A DNA stretch of 64,000 bases from JAZRPG01 sp045649105 (GTDB lineage: Bacteria > Bacillota > Clostridia > Oscillospirales > JAAYXM01), in the NCBI GenBank assembly GCA_045649105.1, contig JAZRPG010000027.1, positions 1 to 64,000 of the forward strand. The letters are read 5' to 3'. The notes beneath the pieces are model-generated. The model saw only the letters and a list, made by a program, of their open reading frames with translations, was not told where the DNA came from and searched no databases. Numbering within the stretch: position 1 is the first letter of the stretch; the number at the start of each line of letters is the position of its first letter. The translations under genes were made by a program, and so were the position numbers. Below are positions 36,890 to 45,828 of the stretch, in pieces.

Positions 36890-36910
36890 GCTGAGTTGAG
36901 TAAACTCAGC
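36890..36910 (+). promoter_or_regulatory. Hairpin in the argH leader
   Basis: GCTGAGTT gagta AACTCAGC forms an 8-bp stem about 16 nt after the expected transcription start and 35 nt before the start codon. It may be a regulatory hairpin or operator; an A-run follows instead of a T-run, so it is not a terminator. Confidence 0.5.
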
Positions 36911-36945
36911 AATTAAAAAAGATTTTTCCGAAAGGATGATATATT

Positions 36946-38325
36946 ATGAAACTATGGGGCGGAAGATTTAATAAAGAGGTCGACAGCAGGGTAAATGACT
37001 TCAATTCATCAATAGCTTTTGACGGGCGTATGTACTATGAGGATATAGAAGGAAGCATTGCCCATGCGACGATGCTTGGCCGTCAGGGGATAATACCTGC
37101 CGAAGATGCCGAGAAAATTGCAGAAGAGCTTAGAAGAATACGTGACGATATAGAAAACGGAAAGCTTGAGCTCACTGATGATAATGAGGATATTCATATG
37201 AATGTCGAGCGCTTTCTTACCGAAAGACTCGGCGAGACGGGCAAGAGACTTCATACAGCGAGAAGCAGAAATGACCAGGTCGCTCTCGATATCCGCATGA
37301 ATATAAAGAAAGAAATTTGTGAGGTAAAAGAGCTTGTATTGTCGCTCATGAGTGCCATTGCAAAGAAAGCCTCTGAAAACACGAAAAATGTTATGCCGGG
37401 ATATACACACCTGCAAAGAGCGCAACCGATTACCGCGGCACATCACTTTATGGCATATGCCGAGATGTTCAAGCGCGATGTAACGCGCCTTGAGGATTGC
37501 TATGAGCGCATGAATGTCTCGCCGCTCGGCTCCGGAGCTCTTGCAGGTACTACATACAATATTGACAGAGAGTTTGTTGCAAAAGCCCTTGGTTTTTCAG
37601 GCGTTACAGATAATTCGCTTGACGGTGTTTCGGACAGGGATTTTCTTATAGAGCTTTCTTCTGCGCTGTCTATTATTATGATGCACCTTTCCCGCTTTTC
37701 CGAGGAAATAATAATGTGGTGCTCTTGGGAGTTCCGTTTTATTGAGCTTGATGACGCATATTCGACAGGTTCCTCAATAATGCCACAGAAGAAAAATCCT
37801 GATGTTGCAGAGCTTGTACGAGGCAAAACGGGCAGAGTGTACGGTTCGCTGATTACTTTGCTGACAATGATGAAGGGTATTCCTCTTGCATATAACAAAG
37901 ATATGCAGGAGGATAAGGAAGCTATTTTTGACGCTATTGATACTGTGAAGCAGTGCCTTGATGTATTCCGCCCGATGTTTGAAACAATGACGGTGCTTGC
38001 AGACAATATGCGACTTGCCGCATCACGGGGCTTCATAAATGCAACTGACTGTGCAGATTATCTTGTAAAAAAAGGAATGGCATTCAGGGATGCATACACA
38101 GTTGTCGGAAGACTCGTAAGGGTATGCTCAGATAGCGGAAAAACGCTTGAAACAATGCCATTGGATGAGCTTAAGAAAATATCAGAAGCGTTTGATGAGG
38201 ATGTATATGACGCCCTCGACATGAACACCTGCGTTGACGGCCGTTCCGTAAAAGGCGGACCTGCAACCGTTGAGGTAGAGCGACAGATAAAAAAACTTCT
38301 TGAATTTATAGCAGAGCATAAATAA
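36946..38325 (+). CDS. argH: Argininosuccinate lyase
   Basis: Splits argininosuccinate into arginine and fumarate. 459 residues; the superfamily signature GSSIMPQKKNPDVAEL carries the catalytic loop, and TAFHTARSRNDQVALD-type motif (here HTARSRNDQVALD) is intact. No argG stands beside it, which is unusual. It opens a plus-strand run of closely spaced genes that reaches the PAP2 gene. Confidence 0.95.
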   Translation: MKLWGGRFNKEVDSRVNDFNSSIAFDGRMYYEDIEGSIAHATMLGRQGIIPAEDAEKIAEELRRIRDDIENGKLELTDDNEDIHMNVERFLTERLGETGKRLHTARSRNDQVALDIRMNIKKEICEVKELVLSLMSAIAKKASENTKNVMPGYTHLQRAQPITAAHHFMAYAEMFKRDVTRLEDCYERMNVSPLGSGALAGTTYNIDREFVAKALGFSGVTDNSLDGVSDRDFLIELSSALSIIMMHLSRFSEEIIMWCSWEFRFIELDDAYSTGSSIMPQKKNPDVAELVRGKTGRVYGSLITLLTMMKGIPLAYNKDMQEDKEAIFDAIDTVKQCLDVFRPMFETMTVLADNMRLAASRGFINATDCADYLVKKGMAFRDAYTVVGRLVRVCSDSGKTLETMPLDELKKISEAFDEDVYDALDMNTCVDGRSVKGGPATVEVERQIKKLLEFIAEHK

Positions 38326-38347
38326 TAAAAGCTTGGAGGGGATTCCG

Positions 38348-38533
38348 ATGGATATAAACATCGGCGATATTCTTGAGCTAAAAAAGACACACCCGTGCGG
38401 AAATAGCAAATGGAAGGTTCTGCGCGTAGGCATGGATTTTAAGTTGAAATGCTGTGGATGTGAGCATGAGATTATGGTTGAGCGCCATAAGATTGAGAAG
38501 AGAATAAAGCGGGTTATAAAAGAGGAAGAGTGA
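38348..38533 (+). CDS. DUF951 family protein
   Basis: 61 residues: DINIGDILELKKTHPCGNSK, then a second cysteine pair in CCGCEH and the basic tail. The spacing HPCG ... CxGC suggests a small metal-binding fold; function unknown. ATG 38348 is 6 bp from GGAGGGG. In Firmicutes such genes often lie near chromosome segregation or GTPase genes; here it follows argH by 22 bp. Confidence 0.88.
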   Translation: MDINIGDILELKKTHPCGNSKWKVLRVGMDFKLKCCGCEHEIMVERHKIEKRIKRVIKEEE

Positions 38534-38539
38534 TTTTAA

Positions 38540-39322
38540 ATGCTGTCTCAGAATAACAAGCAGAAATATCATCTGGGTTGCAGTCCGGGTGATGTTGGAA
38601 AATATTGCATTCTTCCGGGAGACCCCGGCAGGTGTGAAAAAATAGCAAAGCATTTCGATAACGCGGTGTTTGTGTCGCAAAACCGCGAGTATGTAATATA
38701 TACAGGCACACTTTCAGGCGTTAAGGTTTCGGCGGTATCCTCGGGGATTGGAGGGCCGTCTGCCGCAATTGCAATCGAAGAGCTTGCGCAGCTCGGCGTC
38801 CACACAATAATACGAGTGGGGACATGCGGAGGGATGCAGGAGAATGTGCGAGCCGGCGATGTAGTTATTGCAAATGCATCTGTGCGATGTGACGGAACAA
38901 CGAGAGAATATGCACCGGAAGTTTTTCCTGCCGTTGCCGACTTTGAGGCAACATCTGCACTTGTTGCATGCGCGCGTGAGCTATCACTTCCGTATCATGT
39001 AGGCGTAGTGCACAGTAAAGATGCCTTTTATGGGCAAACAATGCCTCAGGATATGCCGATGTCTGACTATCTTATGCAAAGATGGGAGACATGGAAACGG
39101 CTCGGTACATTGGCAAGTGAAATGGAATCATCTACATTGTTTGTAGTTGGTGCAGCGCGCAGATTGCGTTGCGGTGCATGCTTTAATGTTGTATGGAATC
39201 AGGAACGCGAAAATCTTGGTTATGAGACTGAGGAGTGCACAGATACAGAAAGCTCTGTGCGTCTTGCCGTATCTGCACTTAAGCGGCTTATACAAAGTGA
39301 TTTAGAGAAGGGAGAAAATTAA
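38540..39322 (+). CDS. udp: Uridine phosphorylase-like nucleoside phosphorylase
   Basis: 260-residue PNP/UDP family enzyme that splits nucleosides with phosphate. YCILPGDPGRCEKIAKHFD (phosphate site), SSGIGGPSAAIAIEEL, RVGTCGGMQ and ASEMESSTLFVVGA match uridine phosphorylase. This is a salvage activity that complements the de novo UMP operon at 18-28 kb. It starts 6 bp after the DUF951 gene. Confidence 0.88.
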   Translation: MLSQNNKQKYHLGCSPGDVGKYCILPGDPGRCEKIAKHFDNAVFVSQNREYVIYTGTLSGVKVSAVSSGIGGPSAAIAIEELAQLGVHTIIRVGTCGGMQENVRAGDVVIANASVRCDGTTREYAPEVFPAVADFEATSALVACARELSLPYHVGVVHSKDAFYGQTMPQDMPMSDYLMQRWETWKRLGTLASEMESSTLFVVGAARRLRCGACFNVVWNQERENLGYETEECTDTESSVRLAVSALKRLIQSDLEKGEN

Positions 39323-39874
39323 ATGTCTGAAAACTTTTTAGAGCTTGCAAACAGAATACGAGAGCTTCGAGAGGTCTGCGGTTACACAGTCGAACAGCTT
39401 GCATCTGAGCTGGGAATAAATATTGAAACATATCTCGGATACGAAAAAAACGGAGAGGACATACCGATAAGCATAATCTATGCCATTTCCCAGAAGTTCG
39501 GTGTTGACTTTGCGGAGATTGTAACGGGAACAACGGCAAAGCTCGACACTTATCAGATTGTAAAACGCGGGCAGGGAAAAGAAATTGACAGATATGAAGG
39601 GTATAGATTTGAGGACCTTGCGTACAGATTTGGCGGAAAAATAATGCAGCCGCTTCTTGTAACGATAGACCCGTCGGAAAAAGAGCCTGAGCTTGTATCG
39701 CATAAGGGACAGGAGTTTAATATGATACTCGAAGGCGAGGTTGCTGTTGTTTTCGGAAATAAAGAGATTATACTCAGTCCCGGAGATGCTATATACTTCA
39801 ACCCCGAGCTTCCGCATGCACAGCGTTGTGTTGGAAATACAAAGGCTCGGTTTTTAACGGTGATTTCCGAATAG
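39323..39874 (+). CDS. XRE-family regulator with a C-terminal cupin domain
   Basis: 183 residues. A Cro/C1-type helix-turn-helix (about 7-62; YTVEQLASELGINIETYLGY) is joined to a small beta-barrel cupin (about 105-182; HKGQEFNMILEGEVAVVFGN, LSPGDAIYFNPELPH). Such proteins sense a small ligand in the cupin. It begins at the base after the previous stop codon and precedes the acyl-CoA synthetase by 12 bp, a pairing that I have seen as common in Clostridia. Confidence 0.9.
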   Translation: MSENFLELANRIRELREVCGYTVEQLASELGINIETYLGYEKNGEDIPISIIYAISQKFGVDFAEIVTGTTAKLDTYQIVKRGQGKEIDRYEGYRFEDLAYRFGGKIMQPLLVTIDPSEKEPELVSHKGQEFNMILEGEVAVVFGNKEIILSPGDAIYFNPELPHAQRCVGNTKARFLTVISE

Positions 39875-39886
39875 AAGGGAAGATAG

Positions 39887-41551
39887 ATGTTGTTATTAAA
39901 ACGTTTTTTACCACGAATTGAGTTTGATTCGTATGAAGATTTTAAAGAAAATTACAAGGTAAATGTGCCTGAAAATTTTAATTTCGGATTTGATGTTGTT
40001 GATGCCTGGGCGGATGCGGAGCCTGAAAAACGTGCACTTCTGTGGTGCAATGACGCAGACGAAGAGCGTGTGTTTTCTTTTTCGGATATTAAAAAATTAT
40101 CTAATAAGGCGGCAAATCTTTTTAAAAAGTGTGGGGTAAAGAAGGGAAGCGTTGTTCTGCTTATCCTTCGCAGACGGTGGGAATACTGGGTTTGTGCAAC
40201 GGCGTTGCATAAAATAGGAGCAATTTTAATCCCCGGTTCGCTTCAGCTCACTAAAAAAGACATTGTTTACAGAGCTAATTCTGCAAATATAAGCGCCATT
40301 GTTTGCGTTGATGACAATTTTGTAATAGGTCAGGCAGAGCAGGCGTTTCCGGAGGCAGAGAGCATAAAGACAAAAATAGTAGTTGCCGGAAAGCGTGACG
40401 GCTGGATAGATTTTGAAAAGGGGCTTGAAGAGGAGTCTGATGTGTTTTTGCGTCCGACGGGTGACGAGGCAAACCGTACCGAGGACACCATGCTTATATA
40501 TTTTACATCAGGCACAACAGGTATGCCCAAAATGGTTCGCCATAATTTTTCATATCCGCTCGGACATATAGTAACTGCAAAGTATTGGCAGCAGGTAGAG
40601 GAAAATAAGCTTCATATGAGTATTTCTGACTCCGGCTGGGCGAAGTTTGGCTGGGGAAAGATATACGGGCAATGGATATGCGGTGCAACAATATTTGCTT
40701 ATGATATGGACAAGTTCATCCCCAAAAAGCTGCTTGAAAAAATATCAAAATATCGCCTCACAACACTTTGTGCACCTCCCACAATGTTCAGATTCATGCT
40801 TCAGGAAGATGTAAAGCAGTATGACTTGTCATCGATAAAACACTGTTGTATCGCCGGTGAGCCTCTTAATCCGGAGGTGTTTAAAAGATGGTATGATGTA
40901 ACAGGCCTGAAGCTTTATGAGGGGTTCGGGCAGAGTGAATCCTCGGTTTTGATTGCCAATTTCCAGTGGTTTGAACCTATTCCGGGCTCTACGGGAAAAC
41001 CCTCGCCATTGTATAATATCGAGCTTCTTAATTCAAACGGTGAGACTTGTGAAAGCGGCGAAGAGGGAACAATAACTATTACAAATCTCGATAAAAGCTA
41101 TCCTGTCGGTCTTTTCCGCGGTTATTATAATGGTGAAGGAAATAAAGACACAGGAATTGAAGCCGGTGCATACGATACGGGAGATATTGCCTGGTGCGAT
41201 AGCAATGGGTATTATTGGTTTGTGGGAAGAAATGATGATGTTATTAAGTGCTCCGGATACAGGATTGGTCCGTTTGAGGTTGAAAGTGCGCTTCTGGAGC
41301 ATAAGGCTGTTGTAGAATGTGCAATAACGGCGGTACCCGACCCGATACGCGGACAGGTTGTTAAGGCAACGGTTGTGCTTGCTGCGGGATACGAAGGCTC
41401 TGATGAGCTCGTTTCCGAACTTCAGAATCATGTAAAGAGAGTTACAGCTCCATACAAATATCCAAGAATTATCGAATTTGTAGATGAGCTTCCGAAGACA
41501 CTTGGAGGTAAAATCAAGAGGGCTGAAATACGCAATAAGGACAGTAAATAA
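39887..41551 (+). CDS. AMP-forming acyl-CoA synthetase
   Basis: 554-residue adenylate-forming enzyme. The P-loop-like motif is YFTSGTTGMPKMVRHN, the core motif GFGQSES, the hinge YDTGDIAWCDSNGYYWFVGRND and the C-terminal catalytic lysine in LPKTLGGKIKRAEIR. The overall pattern is closest to the acetyl/medium-chain (ACSM-like) group. Its acid substrate is not known. The cupin regulator upstream probably controls it. Confidence 0.87.
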   Translation: MLLLKRFLPRIEFDSYEDFKENYKVNVPENFNFGFDVVDAWADAEPEKRALLWCNDADEERVFSFSDIKKLSNKAANLFKKCGVKKGSVVLLILRRRWEYWVCATALHKIGAILIPGSLQLTKKDIVYRANSANISAIVCVDDNFVIGQAEQAFPEAESIKTKIVVAGKRDGWIDFEKGLEEESDVFLRPTGDEANRTEDTMLIYFTSGTTGMPKMVRHNFSYPLGHIVTAKYWQQVEENKLHMSISDSGWAKFGWGKIYGQWICGATIFAYDMDKFIPKKLLEKISKYRLTTLCAPPTMFRFMLQEDVKQYDLSSIKHCCIAGEPLNPEVFKRWYDVTGLKLYEGFGQSESSVLIANFQWFEPIPGSTGKPSPLYNIELLNSNGETCESGEEGTITITNLDKSYPVGLFRGYYNGEGNKDTGIEAGAYDTGDIAWCDSNGYYWFVGRNDDVIKCSGYRIGPFEVESALLEHKAVVECAITAVPDPIRGQVVKATVVLAAGYEGSDELVSELQNHVKRVTAPYKYPRIIEFVDELPKTLGGKIKRAEIRNKDSK

Positions 41552-41597
41552 GTTGCTGTTTATAAAGCGTTATTTAGGCTGCCTGAAAGGAATCTGA

Positions 41598-42482
41598 ATG
41601 AAGAAGGAAACTGTACTCGGAAAACTTGCGCTGTTTGCGGCCGCACTTATATGGGGAACTTCTTTTGTGGCAGTAAAAGACGCTGTGAATGTAATATCTC
41701 CGAATTATCTTATGGCAATTCGGTTTACTTCTGCTTGTGTTTTGCTTGCAGGTATCTTTTGGAAAAGACTTTTAAAAATTACTTTTAAAATGCTTTTTGA
41801 AAGCGCGATAATAGGTCTTTTTCTCTTCCTTGCATATTGTATACAGACACTTGGTATTGTACATACAACGCCCGGAAAGAATGCCTTTTTGACTGCGGTA
41901 TATTGCATAATTGTCCCGTTTTTGTTCTGGCTCGTAAAGGGGACAAGGCCAAATTGCTGGAATGTAGCAGCCGCAATTTTGTGCATTTCAGGTATCGGGC
42001 TTGTGTCGCTGCGGTACAACTTATCAATATGTATCGGTGATGTGCTGACTCTTGCGGGAGGTTTTTTCTTCGCGGCTCACATGGTTTCAATATCAGTATT
42101 TCTGAAAGATAACGACCCTGTTGTGATGACAATTTTGCAGTTTGCAACAACTGCTGTTCTGTTCTGGATAGCTACTTTTATATTTGACGGAGTTCCGGCG
42201 CCGATACCCGTTGATGCAGTTTTCGGCATCGTTTATTTGTGTGTTGCATGTACGGCGGCAGCGCTTTTGTTTCAGAATTTCGGGCAGAGACATACGAGAC
42301 CGGCATCTGCTGCACTTATTTTAAGTCTTGAGTCCTTTTTTGGTGTTATGTTTTCGATACTTCTGGGCAGAGAGGTGCTTGAGTTTAAAGTTATCTGCGG
42401 CTTTGTAATGATTTTTTTGGCGATAATTATTTCGGAAACAAAGCTGTCGTTTTTGAGAAGAAGGGAAGATATTATACAGTGA
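41598..42482 (+). CDS. EamA (DMT superfamily) transporter
   Basis: 294 residues with ten hydrophobic segments in two EamA repeats (about 10-140 and 150-285). LALFAAALIWGTSFVAVKD is the typical first segment. Members export metabolites or amino acids; substrate unknown. It overlaps the next gene by 4 bp. Confidence 0.87.
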   Translation: MKKETVLGKLALFAAALIWGTSFVAVKDAVNVISPNYLMAIRFTSACVLLAGIFWKRLLKITFKMLFESAIIGLFLFLAYCIQTLGIVHTTPGKNAFLTAVYCIIVPFLFWLVKGTRPNCWNVAAAILCISGIGLVSLRYNLSICIGDVLTLAGGFFFAAHMVSISVFLKDNDPVVMTILQFATTAVLFWIATFIFDGVPAPIPVDAVFGIVYLCVACTAAALLFQNFGQRHTRPASAALILSLESFFGVMFSILLGREVLEFKVICGFVMIFLAIIISETKLSFLRRREDIIQ

Positions 42483-43027
42483 GTTTAGTAACTGTTTTTG
42501 ACCGGGCTGTATCTGATTTTATTCACTCTAATATATCTTCACCTTTCATCGATTCTGTTATGGTATTTATAACAAAACTCGGAGACGGTGGTTTTGTCTG
42601 GCTTCTGGCAATTGCTGTTATGCTTTTTACAAAGAAATACAGAAAAACCGGTCTTATTGCGCTAATATCTCTTGCAATATGTTTTTTTGGGGGGAATTAC
42701 CTTATAAAACCCCTTATAGGGCGAGTACGGCCATGCAATGTTGATATGGACCTTGTAATGCTGGTGCCGAGACTGATTGATTTTTCTTTTCCGTCTATGC
42801 ACACTGCGACTGCCTTTTCTTGTGCCGTGGTGTTTCTGAAAGGCAATAAGTCAATAGGTATTGTATCTGTATTGCTCGCGACCTTTGTGGGGATTTCGCG
42901 TATATATTTGCATCTGCACTATGCGTCAGATGTGCTGTTTGGCATTTTCTTCGGCACAATGATAGCGATACTGACCTTAAAGGTTTCATATTCTATTATG
43001 CAAAGGATGCCCGGGAAAAATCAATAG
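42479..43027 (+). CDS. PAP2-family membrane phosphatase
   Basis: 182 residues, six membrane segments. The three acid-phosphatase motifs are KPLIGRVRP, PSMHTATAF (Met in place of the usual Gly) and SRIYLHLHYASD. Members dephosphorylate phosphatidic acid, phosphatidylglycerol phosphate or undecaprenyl diphosphate. The start is the GTG at 42479, which overlaps the EamA stop (GTGA), with AAGGGAAG upstream. Confidence 0.88.
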   Translation: MSLVTVFDRAVSDFIHSNISSPFIDSVMVFITKLGDGGFVWLLAIAVMLFTKKYRKTGLIALISLAICFFGGNYLIKPLIGRVRPCNVDMDLVMLVPRLIDFSFPSMHTATAFSCAVVFLKGNKSIGIVSVLLATFVGISRIYLHLHYASDVLFGIFFGTMIAILTLKVSYSIMQRMPGKNQ

Positions 43028-43070
43028 GTTTAAAAGCAAAGCGTTTATTTAATATGTGTTTGTATAACTA

Positions 43071-43099
43071 TTGAATTTATTTCAAAAAGGTTATATAAT
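43071..43099 (+). promoter_or_regulatory. Promoter of glyA
   Basis: TTGAAT (43071-43076), 17-bp spacer, TATAAT (43094-43099); 28-nt leader with AAGGAGAG. There is no glycine or THF riboswitch. Confidence 0.75.
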
Positions 43100-43133
43100 A
43101 TATAAAATGCAAAAAAATTAAGGAGAGTGTCCA

Positions 43134-44375
43134 ATGATCGTAGAAAACATGGAGTTTCTTAAAAACTACGACCCCGAGCTTGGGAATGCTATTGAATCTG
43201 AGTATAAGAGACAGCGCGGAAATATTGAGCTTATTGCTTCTGAAAACTTTGTAAGCCCTGCTGTCCTTGCGGCTGTAGGTACAGTTCTTACAAATAAGTA
43301 CGCCGAGGGTCTTCCCGGGAAGCGCTACTACGGCGGATGTGAGTGTGTTGATGTTGTAGAAAGACTTGCAATTGAACGTGTGAAGGAGCTTTTCGGTGCT
43401 GAGCACGCAAATGTACAGCCTCACAGTGGCGCTTCGGCTAATATGGCGGTATATTTTGCGCTCGTAAAGCCCGGTGATACGGTAATGGGTATGAATCTCA
43501 GCGAGGGCGGACATCTTACACACGGAAGCCCTGTTAATATATCCGGTTCGTATTACAACATAGTGTCATACGGAGTGGACCCTGAAACACATCTTATAGA
43601 TTATGATAAGGTTGAGGCACTTGCAAATGAGTGCAAGCCGAAGATGATAATTGCCGGCGCATCTGCATATCCGAGAGTCATTGATTTTGAGCGATTTGCA
43701 AATATTGCAAAATCTGTAGGTGCATATTTTGTTGTAGATATGGCGCACATAGCAGGTCTTGTTGCGGCAGGTCTTCATCCGAGTCCTGTGCCGTATGCTG
43801 ATGTTGTGACGACTACAACACATAAGACGCTTCGCGGTCCTCGCGGCGGTATAATTCTTTGCAAAGAGGAGCTTGCAAAAAAGATTGACAAAGCGGTATT
43901 CCCGGGTACTATGGGCGGACCGCTTATGCATGTCATTGCAGGAAAGGCGGTTTGCTTCGGCGAGGCGCTGAAGCCTGAATTCGTTACATATCAGAAGCAA
44001 GTGCTCAGCAATGCTTCCGTTCTTGCAAACTCTCTCATGCAGTGTGGTTTTGACCTTGTATCCGGCGGTACGGATAATCACCTTATGCTTGTTGATTTAA
44101 GAAAGTTTTCACTCACGGGCAAGGAGCTTGAGCATAGACTCGATGAGGTTGGAATTACACTTAATAAGAATACAATTCCGAATGACCCTGAGAGTCCGTT
44201 CGTTACAAGTGGCGTCAGAATCGGTACTCCTGCTGTTACGAGCCGTGGTCTTGGTGAGACTGATATGGCAGAAATTGCAAGACTTATACACCTTACAGCA
44301 ACGGCGTTTGATACGAAGAAGGATTATATTTGCAGTTGCGTAAAGGCACTTTGCGATAAGTACCCGCTCTATTAA
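43134..44375 (+). CDS. glyA: Serine hydroxymethyltransferase
   Basis: PLP enzyme interconverting serine and glycine with tetrahydrofolate. 413 residues; ELIASENFVSPAVL, NKYAEGLPGKRYYGG and the PLP-lysine motif TTTTHKTLRGPRGG are intact. It leads a two-gene unit with rarA, 16 bp downstream. Confidence 0.96.
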   Translation: MIVENMEFLKNYDPELGNAIESEYKRQRGNIELIASENFVSPAVLAAVGTVLTNKYAEGLPGKRYYGGCECVDVVERLAIERVKELFGAEHANVQPHSGASANMAVYFALVKPGDTVMGMNLSEGGHLTHGSPVNISGSYYNIVSYGVDPETHLIDYDKVEALANECKPKMIIAGASAYPRVIDFERFANIAKSVGAYFVVDMAHIAGLVAAGLHPSPVPYADVVTTTTHKTLRGPRGGIILCKEELAKKIDKAVFPGTMGGPLMHVIAGKAVCFGEALKPEFVTYQKQVLSNASVLANSLMQCGFDLVSGGTDNHLMLVDLRKFSLTGKELEHRLDEVGITLNKNTIPNDPESPFVTSGVRIGTPAVTSRGLGETDMAEIARLIHLTATAFDTKKDYICSCVKALCDKYPLY

Positions 44376-44391
44376 AAACAGGAGGCGCTGT

Positions 44392-45642
44392 ATGTATAGA
44401 CCGCTTGCAGACAGAATTCGCCCCGAGACTATTGATGATGTTTTTGGGCAAAGGCATATACTGGGCGAGAATGGAATACTGCGCCGAATAATTCTTACCG
44501 GCCAAATACCGAACATGCTGTTTTTTGGCCCCAGCGGCGTTGGGAAAACGACTGTTGCAGGGATAATTGCAAAACATACATCGCGTGAATTTTATAAGCT
44601 CAATGCTACGACGGCATCAATCAGCGATATTAAGGACATTGTTGCAAGGCTTGATACACTGATGACTCCTAACGGGATTCTGCTGTATATTGATGAGATT
44701 CAGTATTTCAACAAGAAGCAGCAGCAATCTTTGCTTGAGTTTATGGAGAACGGTAAGCTGACGATAATTGCTTCCACCACGGAAAATCCGTATTTTTATG
44801 TGTATAATGCGATTTTGTCACGTTCTACCGTGTTTGAATTCAAGCCGATTGAGCCTGGAGATGTAAAACTTGCGGTTTTGCGTGCTATTGATAAAATAGA
44901 CAGAAATGTCGATATTGAGGATGGCGTTTGTTCGCACATTGCGAGTGCCTGTGGCGGAGATATCAGAAAAGCCCTTAATGCTGTTGAAATACTGTTTGAC
45001 AGTGCAAAGATAGTCGATGGCAAGGCGCGCATTTCGCTTGAAGACACAAAAGCCGTAACACAGCGAAGTGTAATGCGTGCAGACAGAGACGGCGATTTTC
45101 ATTTTGATGCTATGTCTGCGCTTCAGAAGTCAATACGCGGCTCAGACCCTGACGCTGCAGTATATTATCTTGCTCGGCTTCTCGAGGGAGGAGGCATGCT
45201 GTCGGCGTGTAGGCGTATACTTGTCACAGCATGTGAGGATATAGGGCTTGCGTATCCGCAGGCAATATCTATAGTGAAAGCCTGTGTTGACAGCGCTCTG
45301 CAGCTTGGTATGCCCGAGGCCAGAATACCGCTTGCTGAAGCTGTGATACTTCTTGCTACTGCGCCAAAATCAAATTCTGCGATATGCGCTATTGATGCGG
45401 CAATGTCTGATATCAAAAACGGTGTCGACGGTGACGTTCCTGCACATCTGCGAGATGCGCATTACTCAGGAGCTGAAAAATTAGGGCGCGGATTGACATA
45501 TAAATATCCTCACTCTTTTGAAAACAACTGGGTAAAACAGCAGTATTTGCCAAATGAACTTAAAAATAAGAGGTATTATATTCCGGGTAAGAATAAGCTG
45601 GAATCAGCTACCGAAAAATATTGGGAAGAAATAAAGAAATAA
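44392..45642 (+). CDS. rarA: Replication-associated recombination protein A (RarA/MgsA AAA+ ATPase)
   Basis: 416 residues. Walker A is FFGPSGVGKTT, Walker B ILLYIDEIQYF, sensor 1 ASTTENPYF, and the C-terminal tetramerisation part has YKYPHSFENNWVKQQYLP. RarA acts at stalled replication forks. In Bacillus it (yrvN) neighbours yrvM (tcdA) and the 6S RNA gene; here those lie 10 kb downstream across the DeoR operon. Confidence 0.93.
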   Translation: MYRPLADRIRPETIDDVFGQRHILGENGILRRIILTGQIPNMLFFGPSGVGKTTVAGIIAKHTSREFYKLNATTASISDIKDIVARLDTLMTPNGILLYIDEIQYFNKKQQQSLLEFMENGKLTIIASTTENPYFYVYNAILSRSTVFEFKPIEPGDVKLAVLRAIDKIDRNVDIEDGVCSHIASACGGDIRKALNAVEILFDSAKIVDGKARISLEDTKAVTQRSVMRADRDGDFHFDAMSALQKSIRGSDPDAAVYYLARLLEGGGMLSACRRILVTACEDIGLAYPQAISIVKACVDSALQLGMPEARIPLAEAVILLATAPKSNSAICAIDAAMSDIKNGVDGDVPAHLRDAHYSGAEKLGRGLTYKYPHSFENNWVKQQYLPNELKNKRYYIPGKNKLESATEKYWEEIKK

Positions 45643-45646
45643 TAAA

Positions 45647-45692
45647 CAAGAGACCTTCGGAGTATCTGTACAGAAACTTCGAAGGTTTCTTG
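45647..45692 (+). terminator. Hairpin after rarA, weak terminator
   Basis: A 13-bp stem (CAAGAGACCTTCG with CGAAGGTTTCTTG, one G.T) around 20 bases. It lacks a clear T-run; the first DeoR-operon operator begins 2 bp after it. Confidence 0.5.
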
Positions 45693-45693
45693 A

Positions 45694-45708
45694 TGTTAGA
45701 AACTAACA
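45694..45708. promoter_or_regulatory. Upstream operator O1 of the DeoR operon
   Basis: TGTTAG AAA CTAACA, a perfect inverted repeat, identical to the copy at 45799-45813. It lies 19 bp upstream of the -35 box. Confidence 0.8.
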
Positions 45709-45726
45709 AAAATACAAAATTAAGGA

Positions 45727-45755
45727 TTGCAAAAAAGATTTTGTTGTTATATAAT
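45727..45755 (+). promoter_or_regulatory. Promoter of the DeoR/2-oxoacid dehydrogenase operon
   Basis: TTGCAA (45727-45732), 17-bp spacer and TATAAT (45750-45755). The two operators stand on either side of it. Confidence 0.75.
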
Positions 45756-45798
45756 AATACCGTATAGGTGTAATTTTGTGAATGATTAACTTTTGATT

Positions 45799-45813
45799 TG
45801 TTAGAAACTAACA
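45799..45813. promoter_or_regulatory. Downstream operator O2 of the DeoR operon
   Basis: A second exact TGTTAG AAA CTAACA, about 37 bp after the expected transcription start and 15 bp before the deoR start codon. Centre-to-centre distance to O1 is 105 bp. Confidence 0.8.
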
Positions 45814-45828
45814 TATGAGGATGCGGAT

